From positions 1,076 through 27,479 of the forward strand of contig DIEZ01000071.1 in the NCBI GenBank assembly GCA_002418885.1: DNA of 26,404 nucleotides, given 5' to 3'. Positions 17,463 through 23,297 of this stretch are shown here, piece by piece. The notes below the pieces were generated by a model. It saw only the letters and a list, made by a program, of their open reading frames with translations. It was not told the origin of the DNA and ran no database searches. The stretch is from Syntrophaceae bacterium UBA5761 (GTDB taxonomy: Bacteria; Desulfobacterota; Syntrophia; Syntrophales; UBA4778). Numbering within the stretch: position 1 is the stretch's first letter; every line of letters starts with the position of its first letter. The position numbers and the translations under genes are program-made.

Positions 17463-18383
17463 CTACTTCCGGTACCTCTCGTCAACGTTCCGGTTAATGC
17501 AATCCATGACGACACGGGTTACGGCATCGAATTGCTCTCTGTACCTACGTTGCGACTCTCTCGAGAACAGCTTAAAGCCTTCCCTTATCCTGTAATCCTT
17601 CAATTGATCCTTAAAGGAAAGCGGTTCCCCCACCCGGTAGGTTATCCAGCCGCTCCTCGCGAAAGGAAGATGCCCCCTGTACACGAGGTCGGAATTGTTG
17701 CAGCCTACGGGAACGACGGTTCTTTCCGTGTGCAGGGCAAGCTGGGCGAGTCCCGTCTTTCCTTCTCCAAGCTTCAAAGACCGCGTCCCTTCGGGAAATA
17801 TGATCAGGTTAAGGTTCTTTTCCAGAAGCGCCTTACGGCTCAACGCGGCCACCCGGGCCATCAAACTTTCATGGTAATTCCTGATCTGCTCGACGAAATT
17901 TTCCTTCAACATCGCCGCCGCCTCGGGGGCCAGTCTTTTCAGAGCCTCGCTCAAGTGACGTTTTCCGTCGATGACGTCCCTGACGACCCGGTACTCTTCT
18001 TTCCCGATCCGCCTTTTGAACCGTTTTAGGTAGAATTCCTCGACAAGATAGTCCATCGAAGGTACGGGGATGAGGTTGCACCAATCGAAGAATTTGCCGA
18101 GCAGGGCGTTGCGATAATACTTTCCTTTCACCCAAACGGTAGTAAAGGGGAAACATTTCTCCCGCCATAACTTCCATTGAAAAGGCCAGTAGTTGTAGCG
18201 GTCCGTGTGGTTCATCGCAAAAATGACCGTTTCGTCCCCGGGGATTCTCTCGATGTTTTCGATCCGGATGTCGACATCGGCGAAAACACGGTAATTGGCC
18301 GTCAGCAGGAACGCCCCGACGATGCGCTGGCCGAGGGGCTTTTCTGCAAGACGAATCCTTTCAAGACGCTCGATGTCGATCAT
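17463..18383 (-). CDS. PlsC-type 1-acylglycerol-3-phosphate acyltransferase family protein
   Basis: This 306-residue protein carries the glycerolipid acyltransferase motifs NHTDRYN (58-64) and FPEGTRS (196-202), with a downstream VPVGCNN segment, so it probably transfers an acyl chain to a lysophospholipid or similar acceptor at the inner membrane. The first motif is normally NHx4D; the Asp is Asn (N64), with D61 nearby. An unusual insertion of about 100 helical residues separates the two motifs. ATG 18383 is chosen because GGAG lies 5 nt upstream; an in-frame TTG at 18410 lacks this. Confidence 0.82.
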   Translation of the reverse strand: MIDIERLERIRLAEKPLGQRIVGAFLLTANYRVFADVDIRIENIERIPGDETVIFAMNHTDRYNYWPFQWKLWREKCFPFTTVWVKGKYYRNALLGKFFDWCNLIPVPSMDYLVEEFYLKRFKRRIGKEEYRVVRDVIDGKRHLSEALKRLAPEAAAMLKENFVEQIRNYHESLMARVAALSRKALLEKNLNLIIFPEGTRSLKLGEGKTGLAQLALHTERTVVPVGCNNSDLVYRGHLPFARSGWITYRVGEPLSFKDQLKDYRIREGFKLFSRESQRRYREQFDAVTRVVMDCINRNVDERYRK

Positions 18384-18624
18384 GACGACTCCAGTTTTTT
18401 GATGGGCCAACCATATGTCCAGCCTTTTCAGATGTCAATCCCAAAATGGGCACAAAACGGGCTTCATTCCGCGCGAAAATGCGTCATTTCCATACACGCA
18501 CTTCAGGTACGGAATTCGAACAAGATGGATAGAATGAAGCATCACGTGTACCGCAAGAGCTTCCAGCCCGATCCGAGGACGGTCCGGCTGGGACCAGGCC
18601 GCGATTGATGATGCCCTCAGGCGG

Positions 18625-18900
18625 TCATTCGACGACAAGCACGGAATTATAGCCTCCGTATTTGTTCAAATGACGTTTCTTGCAGGCCGGGTCGTCCCTC
18701 CACGCCCCATCAACGACAAACTGATACTCGTAAAAACCAGGATAGAGATTGACAAAGGTAGACCATTTTCCCTCTTTGTTTCTTTTCATCGGGTTTGCAG
18801 CGGTATTCCAGCCGTTGAAGGTCCCGGCCAGAAAGACGGACTTCGCTTCCGGTGAATAAAACTCAAAGTCGACTCTTCTCTTCGCGATTCTATCAACCAT
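18625..18900 (-). CDS. stand-alone CBM48/AMPK-type glycogen-binding domain protein
   Basis: This 91-residue protein consists almost entirely of an early-set carbohydrate-binding domain, as found at the N-terminus of glycogen branching and debranching enzymes and in AMPK beta. Key features are VDFEFYSPEAKSVFLAGTF, NGWN, the aromatic GFYEYQFVVDG strand and the final YGGYNSVLVV. No signal peptide is seen, so it is cytoplasmic. It probably binds glycogen or another alpha-glucan. AGGAGG lies 7 nt before ATG 18900, a strong site that fixes the start. The 241 nt between it and the acyltransferase hold no convincing gene. Confidence 0.85.
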   Translation of the reverse strand: MVDRIAKRRVDFEFYSPEAKSVFLAGTFNGWNTAANPMKRNKEGKWSTFVNLYPGFYEYQFVVDGAWRDDPACKKRHLNKYGGYNSVLVVE

Positions 18901-18947
18901 GCCTGCACCTCCTTCCATGGGAAATCATTCTTGTGGATTACTCTCTC

Positions 18948-18984
18948 GGGATAACAGTGAAGTCGCCTATCAGTCAAATAGGCG
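18948..18984 (-). promoter_or_regulatory. possible promoter with overlapping inverted repeat
   Basis: On the minus strand TTGACT (18972-18977) and TATCCC (18948-18953) are 18 nt apart, upstream of the CBM48 gene. The -35 lies inside the loop of a perfect 7-bp inverted repeat, CGCCTAT (18964-18970) and ATAGGCG (18978-18984), a plausible operator. The -10 match is modest. Confidence 0.3.
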
Positions 18985-19202
18985 CCCGGTGAAAACCTAC
19001 GTACGACACAGCAGGGGAGAAAATCTGAAACTCCACCGGCCTAACAGCCATGGATGTGACCAAATTTTACAGAACTGCATAACATGTTTTCGGTTTTCCT
19101 TCAACCCTTATCGACGTCTCGCGAACAGCAAGTGTTGGGATAAACGACATCCACAACTCGTCGCCGGACAGGTATAACCCCGAGGCTACCAAGGGATGGA
19201 TG

Positions 19203-19231
19203 TTGTCATAATCTGCCGTCTACGGTATAAA
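19203..19231 (+). promoter_or_regulatory. sigma70-type promoter of the CoA-transferase gene
   Basis: TTGTCA (19203-19208) and TATAAA (19226-19231) are 17 nt apart. Transcription would start near 19238, about 36 nt before the ATG at 19274, which has GAGG about 9 nt upstream. Confidence 0.6.
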
Positions 19232-19273
19232 GCAATAACGTGAGCAAGCAACGATGTCTCCGAGGCTGACCCG

Positions 19274-20656
19274 ATGACGGACAAAACTACCGGCTGGAAA
19301 GAACGGGCCGTGACGCCCGAGAAGGCGCTCGCCGCTATAGAGCCGGGAATGAGCATCTTCGTCGGCACCGGCATGACCGAACCACGAACCCTGGTCAAAC
19401 ACCTCATGACATCCGAGGAAAACAATCTCCAAGACCTGGAGATGATCCAGCTTGTGAGCCTTGGAGACACCGTTTCCATCAATGAGCGCTACTCGAAGAA
19501 ATACCGCCTCAAGACATTTTACTCCGGTTGGGTAGCTAGTACGGCCATCACGGCCGGCCGCGTAGACCTTATTCCCAGCAGGTTTTCCCGCATCCCCTGG
19601 CTATTCAGATCGGGTGCGATACGAATCGATGCCGCCTTCATCCAGATAACGCCGCCCGACGAAACGGGTCATGCCGGTCTCGGGGTAGGTGTGGACGTGG
19701 CCCGCTACGCCCTGGAACGGGCCGCCGTTGTGATCGGGGAGGTCAACGAGAGCGTGCCCCGCACCCTCGGGGACACTTTGGTTCGCGTTGATGAGTTCGA
19801 CTTTTTCGTGCAGTCCGCGGAACCGCTCCTGTATATCCCGCGCTGGGCAGTCCCCGATGTGTACCGAAAAGTAGCCGAGAACGTCGCCGACATCATCGAA
19901 GACGGAAGCTGCATCTCCTTTTCTATCGGACCTCTTTACGAAGCGCTGGGGAAAGAGCTTGCGCGCAAACGCCACCTCGGCATCCATACGCCCTTCTTCA
20001 CAGACGCCCTCATGGACCTTGTCAAAACAGGGGCCGCCACCAACCGCTTGAAGAGTTTCTACCGCGGCAAATCCCTGACCTCTTACGCACTGGGAACGCC
20101 TGAACTCATGAAATGGCTCGACCGGAACCCGCTGGTCGAGTTCCAGCCCCTCGACGTGGTGGCTGAGCCGCAAAACATGGGAGCCAACAACCGTTTGATC
20201 GCCGTCCTTCCCGCCAGGAAGGCCGACCTCACGGGGAGAATAGCCCTCCACATGGGCATGGGTAACGTAACGGCAGGTCCGGGCGCGATGCAGGAGCTGT
20301 TCGCAGGGGCCGCGCTCTCACGAGGAGGCCGCACGATCTTTACCCTCCCGAGCCGTAATCGCTCCCGGGATGCAAACATCCGCCTGTCTGTTGCAGACTA
20401 TCCCAACCAATTCTCCAACCGGGAATCTCTGGACATCGTAGTCACCGAATACGGCGTCGCCTATCTCACGGGCCGCACGGTACGTGAGCGAGCCCAGGCC
20501 CTCATCGATATCGCCCATCCCGACGACAGGGCGGACCTCGTGAGGCAGGCAAAAGAGGCAAGGCTTCTCTATCCCGACCAGGTGTTTTTCCCCGAATCGG
20601 GACGGCTCTATCCCGATGCGTATTCCGACGCATGTCGGCCCTCAAATATGATTTAA
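19274..20656 (+). CDS. acetyl-CoA hydrolase/CoA-transferase family protein, 3' end cut by IS21 remnant
   Basis: This 460-residue protein has both halves of the family: the N-terminal domain (about 10-190) and the C-terminal domain with HLGIH (234-238), the glycine-rich HMGMGNVTAGPGAM (326-339) and EYGVAYLTGRTVRERA (392-407). Relatives move CoA between acyl-CoA and carboxylates such as acetate or 4-hydroxybutyrate. In those the active-site Glu lies in GIHTEM; here the segment is GIHTPFFTD (P240), so the usual Glu is absent. Many proteobacterial relatives with this pattern continue into a GNAT acetyltransferase domain. Here the frame instead runs into IS21-type terminal repeats from about residue 448-450 and ends on IS sequence, so a C-terminal part is probably missing. 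Function after truncation is uncertain. Confidence 0.82.
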   Translation: MTDKTTGWKERAVTPEKALAAIEPGMSIFVGTGMTEPRTLVKHLMTSEENNLQDLEMIQLVSLGDTVSINERYSKKYRLKTFYSGWVASTAITAGRVDLIPSRFSRIPWLFRSGAIRIDAAFIQITPPDETGHAGLGVGVDVARYALERAAVVIGEVNESVPRTLGDTLVRVDEFDFFVQSAEPLLYIPRWAVPDVYRKVAENVADIIEDGSCISFSIGPLYEALGKELARKRHLGIHTPFFTDALMDLVKTGAATNRLKSFYRGKSLTSYALGTPELMKWLDRNPLVEFQPLDVVAEPQNMGANNRLIAVLPARKADLTGRIALHMGMGNVTAGPGAMQELFAGAALSRGGRTIFTLPSRNRSRDANIRLSVADYPNQFSNRESLDIVVTEYGVAYLTGRTVRERAQALIDIAHPDDRADLVRQAKEARLLYPDQVFFPESGRLYPDAYSDACRPSNMI

Positions 20657-20712
20657 GTCGGCACCCGATTCCGATTCATGTCGGCACCCGGATATGATCG
20701 AAGTCGCCACCC
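20622..20712. repeat. two tandem 45-bp IS21-type terminal repeats
   Basis: Segments 20622-20666 and 20668-20712 are near-identical direct repeats (period 46 nt), both containing ATTCCGA, CATGTCGG, ATATGAT and AAGTCGSCACCC. Multiple subterminal repeats are typical of IS21-family ends, where they bind the transposase. Confidence 0.7.
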
Positions 20713-20756
20713 CCTGAGAGAGAGAAAGTGTCGCTGGATAAATCCAAGGAGAGCCG

Positions 20757-20788
20757 TTAAACCTCCGGGCAAAAAACCTGGAGGTTAA
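20757..20788 (+). promoter_or_regulatory. hairpin covering the istA ribosome binding site
   Basis: ACCTCCGGG (20761-20769) pairs with CCTGGAGGT (20777-20785), with an A-rich loop and flanking TTAA/TTAA. The Shine-Dalgarno GGAGG (20780-20784), 5 nt before ATG 20790, lies in the 3' arm. Transcripts entering from outside would fold this and hide the site, a strategy known from other insertion sequences. Confidence 0.5.
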
Positions 20789-20789
20789 A

Positions 20790-21731
20790 ATGGCGGCGGA
20801 AAGGATATCCATGCGTACCATAAGAGAAGTTCTCAGGCTGAAGTGGGAGAAAGGTCTCTCCATCAAGAAAATCTCTCAGAGTTGTAAGATCGCCCGCAGT
20901 ACGATTACCGACTATCTTTCACGGGCCAAGCGTGCCGGGGTAACCTGGCCATTGTCGCCGGAGTTAGACGACAGCCGTCTGGAGGCATTGCTCTATCCTG
21001 CCCGGCCGGCCGATGGGCAGGACAAGCGCGCCATGCCCGCGATGGAGTACATCCGAGGTGAACTCGCCCGCAAGAGTGTCACCCTTCGCATCTTGTGGCT
21101 TGAGTACCGACAAGCCAACCCGGATGGGTATCAGTACAGCCAGTTCTGTCTGCTCTACCGGCAGTGGGCCGCCAAGCTCGACGTCTGTCTCCGGCGGACT
21201 CACCGGGCGGGGGAGAAGCTCTTCGTGGACTTTGCCGGACAGACGATCCCGGTCATGGGCCCGGTCTCTGGGAAGGCGCACGACGCCAATCTCTTCATCG
21301 CTGTCTTGGGTGCCAGCAATTATACCTTCGCCTGGGCTTTGCACTCTCAGGACCTGTGGGACTGGGTAGACGCTCATCGCCGGGCATTCCAGTTTTTCGG
21401 GGGTGTGCCGGAGATCGTTGTCCCCGATAACCTGCGCGGCGGCGTCACCAAACCCTGCTACTATGAGCCAGACATCAACCCCACCTACCTGGAGATGGCG
21501 CGGCGCTATGGAACAGTCGTCATCCCTGCCCGTGTCAGAAGGCCCAAAGACAAGGCCAAGGTGGAATCGGCAGTGCTCGTGGCAGAACGCTGGATACCGG
21601 CGGCCTTGAGGAATCATACGTTCTTCAGCCTCGCCGAGGTGAACACCGCCGTTGCAGAAAAGCTTGCGGAAATGAACGGCCGACTGTTCCAGAAGATGAA
21701 CGCCACCAGGCGCTCACGGTTAGCATCTTAA
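20790..21731 (+). CDS. istA: IS21-family transposase IstA, C-terminally truncated
   Basis: There are 313 residues, against roughly 500 for full IstA. An N-terminal helix-turn-helix (about 10-50, SIKKISQSCKIARSTITDYLSRA) is followed by the DDE integrase-like domain with D147 (FVDFAGQT), D213 (VPDNLRGGV) and E259 (KAKVESAV). The protein stops at NATRRSRLAS, where intact relatives continue into the C-terminal beta domain, and no istB follows. It is therefore a remnant unlikely to transpose alone. The start is supported by GGAGG 5 nt upstream, inside a hairpin. Confidence 0.85.
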   Translation: MAAERISMRTIREVLRLKWEKGLSIKKISQSCKIARSTITDYLSRAKRAGVTWPLSPELDDSRLEALLYPARPADGQDKRAMPAMEYIRGELARKSVTLRILWLEYRQANPDGYQYSQFCLLYRQWAAKLDVCLRRTHRAGEKLFVDFAGQTIPVMGPVSGKAHDANLFIAVLGASNYTFAWALHSQDLWDWVDAHRRAFQFFGGVPEIVVPDNLRGGVTKPCYYEPDINPTYLEMARRYGTVVIPARVRRPKDKAKVESAVLVAERWIPAALRNHTFFSLAEVNTAVAEKLAEMNGRLFQKMNATRRSRLAS

Positions 21732-21739
21732 GATTCGGC

Positions 21740-21784
21740 TTGACACTCAGCCTTAATTTGGTACATATTTATTTGGTACCAAAT
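21740..21784 (+). promoter_or_regulatory. promoter and palindromic operator of the toxin-antitoxin pair
   Basis: TTGACA (21740-21745) is a perfect -35; candidate -10s are TACATA (16 nt) or CATATT (18 nt). ATTTGGTACCAAAT (21771-21784) is a perfect 14-bp palindrome just downstream, and its half ATTTGGTAC also occurs at 21756-21764. Paired sites like this fit autorepression by a Phd/YefM-type antitoxin complex. Confidence 0.5.
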
Positions 21785-21804
21785 TTAGACGGGAGGTAAA
21801 AATA

Positions 21805-22086
21805 ATGAATATTTCAGAAGACATAAAACCGATTACGTATCTAAAATCCAGAGCAGCCGAATTGCTTAAGCAGATCAACGAAACACATCGTCCCGTCATC
21901 ATCACGCAGAATGGCGAGCCGAAGGCTGTTTTGCAAGATCCAAAAAGCTACGAAAATATGCGAAATGCTATAGGTATCCTGAAGCTAATTTCCTTAGGAG
22001 AAGAAGACATCAGGGCAGGCAGGGTAAAATCCCAGGAGGAAGTTTTTGACATCATGGAAAATATGCTGAAAGATAAGATGGAATGA
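21805..22086 (+). CDS. Phd/YefM-family antitoxin
   Basis: This 93-residue protein has the family N-terminal DNA-binding fold: ITYLKSRAAELLKQINETHRPVIITQNGEPKAVLQDPKSYENM is diagnostic in pattern, with the RPVIITQNGEPKAVL core. The charged C-terminal tail (about 60-93) would wrap the toxin. GGGAGG lies upstream of the ATG. It shares ATGA with the toxin gene, so the two are coupled. The pair is clearly more AT-rich than the chromosomal genes around it, a sign of transfer. Confidence 0.9.
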   Translation: MNISEDIKPITYLKSRAAELLKQINETHRPVIITQNGEPKAVLQDPKSYENMRNAIGILKLISLGEEDIRAGRVKSQEEVFDIMENMLKDKME

Positions 22087-22412
22087 ACCAGGAATACGAA
22101 GTGATATGGTCAAATAGGACATCGAAGGATTTAGAGCATATCATCAAATACATCGCAAATGGCAGCCCGTTTAATGCCTTACAAACATTGAAGAAAATCA
22201 GAGAGAAAGCGGCAAGCCTATATATTCTTCCTGAAAGAGGCCGCATTATTCCGGAATTACAAGCCCAAAATATTCGGCAATACCGTGAATTGATTATACC
22301 TCCATGGAGGGTAGTATACCGAATTTCCGTAAAAAGTGTCTACGTACTATCAGTCTTAGATTCTCGTCAAAATATTGAAGACATTCTGCTGCAAAGACTT
22401 GTTGATAGCTGA
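22083..22412 (+). CDS. RelE/ParE-family toxin
   Basis: This 109-residue protein matches the RelE/ParE superfamily: an N-terminal strand YEVIWSNRTSKDLEHIIKYI, two helices, GRIIPELQ, the strand YRELIIPPWRVVYRI and a C-terminal VYVLSVLDSRQNIEDIL. RelE-type members cleave mRNA on the ribosome; ParE-type members poison gyrase. The spaced helical pair and the PxWRVVYRI core look more ParE/YoeB-like, but the target cannot be told from sequence alone. It overlaps the antitoxin gene by 4 nt. The stop lies only a few bases before the left repeat of the RAYT unit. Confidence 0.88.
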   Translation: MNQEYEVIWSNRTSKDLEHIIKYIANGSPFNALQTLKKIREKAASLYILPERGRIIPELQAQNIRQYRELIIPPWRVVYRISVKSVYVLSVLDSRQNIEDILLQRLVDS

Positions 22413-22417
22413 AATGA

Positions 22418-22438
22418 AAAAGGGGGCAGGCTACTTTT
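22418..22438 (-). repeat. left GTAG-containing inverted repeat of the RAYT unit
   Basis: This 21-bp sequence reads AAAAGTAGCCTG followed by a C-run and T-run on the minus strand. It matches the repeat at 23129-23149 in opposite orientation with one mismatch. GTAG next to a repeat is the hallmark sequence recognised by REP-associated tyrosine transposases. Confidence 0.6.
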
Positions 22439-22463
22439 CAGCCGCTATAAAAAAGAGGTAGCT
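22429..22463 (+). promoter_or_regulatory. hairpin covering the RAYT ribosome binding site
   Basis: Bases 22429-22438 pair with 22454-22463: GCTAC with GTAGC, continuing through TTTT with AGAG as A-U and G-U pairs, 10 pairs in all, with a 15-nt loop. The Shine-Dalgarno GAGG (22455-22458), 6 nt before ATG 22465, is in the 3' arm. The 5' arm is part of the left end repeat. Confidence 0.45.
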
Positions 22464-22464
22464 A

Positions 22465-23031
22465 ATGCCGAGGGTCGCCAAAGGGTTCGCAGATAATCAT
22501 ATTTATCATGTCCGTGGCAACGGGCAGCAGGAAGTTTTTCATAAAGACGGCGATTATGCTGCCTTTATCGACCTAATGAAAGAGGCGAAGGAGCGAAATC
22601 CGGTAAAGATATTTGCCTATTGTTTGATGCCCAATCACTTTCATCTGGTGATGATGCCGGAAAAAGGGGAAGAGTTAAGCCGCTGGATGCAGTGGGTGAT
22701 GACCAGCCACGTGCGTCGTTACCATCGACACTATGGAAGCAGCGGCCATATCCGGCAAGGGAGATTCAAAAGCTTTATCATCCAGAGAGACGAGCATTTA
22801 TCAACGGTTATGCGGTATGTGGAAGGGAATCCGGTACGGGCGGCCCTGGTGAAGTCAGCGAACGAGTGGCCCTGGTCTTCGCATATTGCGCGGTTTTATA
22901 AGAGTGAGAGTGCCTTGATAGATGATATTCCCATGGAATTGCCCGCGAATTGGGGCAGGTATGTGGATGAGCCGTTAACGGGCAAGGAGATGGAACTACT
23001 GCGGGAGAGTGTCAATCGCCAATCACCCTAA
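22465..23031 (+). CDS. REP-associated tyrosine transposase (RAYT, Y1/IS200-like), tail lost to a TAA
   Basis: This 188-residue single-strand DNA transposase-like protein has the HUH motif in MPNHFHLVM and the putative catalytic tyrosine in MRYVEGNPVRAALV, with the WPWSS motif that follows in RAYTs. RAYTs mobilise or maintain REP hairpin sequences. The catalytic core is complete, but the frame ends in TAA at 23029-23031 exactly where relatives continue. The same frame runs on for 34 codons of RAYT-like tail. It has its own Shine-Dalgarno, inside a hairpin. GTAG-containing inverted repeats flank the unit. Confidence 0.85.
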   Translation: MPRVAKGFADNHIYHVRGNGQQEVFHKDGDYAAFIDLMKEAKERNPVKIFAYCLMPNHFHLVMMPEKGEELSRWMQWVMTSHVRRYHRHYGSSGHIRQGRFKSFIIQRDEHLSTVMRYVEGNPVRAALVKSANEWPWSSHIARFYKSESALIDDIPMELPANWGRYVDEPLTGKEMELLRESVNRQSP

Positions 23032-23136
23032 GGCCAGGCAGATTGGAGGATTATCGTGAGCCAAGAGTTGAGGCTGGAATCGACACTCAGACCAAAGGGG
23101 AGGCCGAAGAAGGATGTCGTCAGTACGAAAAAGTAG
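23032..23136 (+). pseudogene. in-frame C-terminal tail of the RAYT beyond the TAA
   Basis: The same frame continues for 34 codons to TAG (23134-23136) and encodes LRLESTLRPKGRPKK followed by DVVSTKK. The GRP(K/R)K ending after an LxLESTLRP segment is typical of RAYT C-termini. A single nonsense change, or readthrough, therefore separates it from the main gene. The final TAG falls inside the right repeat's GTAG. Confidence 0.65.
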
Positions 23137-23149
23137 CCTGTCCCCTTTT
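23129..23149 (+). repeat. right GTAG-containing inverted repeat of the RAYT unit
   Basis: AAAAAGTAGCCTGTCCCC plus a T-run forms the partner of 22418-22438 (20 of 21 bases match in inverted orientation). It contains the stop codon of the full-length RAYT frame. The rest of the gap to 23262 holds only a small hairpin (23166-23185) and no gene. Confidence 0.6.
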
Positions 23150-23262
23150 CTTCCCCTCCTTAACAATGCTTTGACATCAAGGCATCAATGATGATAATTC
23201 CCTTTTCGTTTTTCCTGCGGGCCGTTAGTCCGTTGATTCCATTGATTCCTTAGCTTGTTAAA

Positions 23263-23279
23263 CCCAGATTTTCCATTAG
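23263..23279. repeat. IS1380 left inverted repeat
   Basis: CCCAGATTTTCCATTAG, preceded by the target duplication TTAAA (23258-23262); the exact inverted partner is at 24736-24752. Confidence 0.9.
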
Positions 23280-23297
23280 AACATGAATCGGCTCACG

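Larger units (their letters stand above)
20622..21731 (+). mobile_element. IS21-family element, left part only
   Basis: The left terminal repeats, a leader and istA through its catalytic domain are present; the end of istA, the whole of istB and the right end are missing. The exact left boundary (about 20615-20633) and right breakpoint (about 21715-21731) cannot be fixed without an intact copy. The fragment truncates the CoA-transferase gene, so it marks the edge of the accessory region. Confidence 0.75.

Noticed and set aside
18435..18638. 67-residue minus-strand frame between the acyltransferase and the CBM48 gene
   Set aside because: No ribosome site, no recognised domain, and it overlaps the end of the CBM48 gene in another frame.
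21741..23092. Shared GACACTCAG at 21742 and near 23084
   Set aside because: A 9-base match without extended similarity is compatible with chance, and the second copy is inside the RAYT tail frame.
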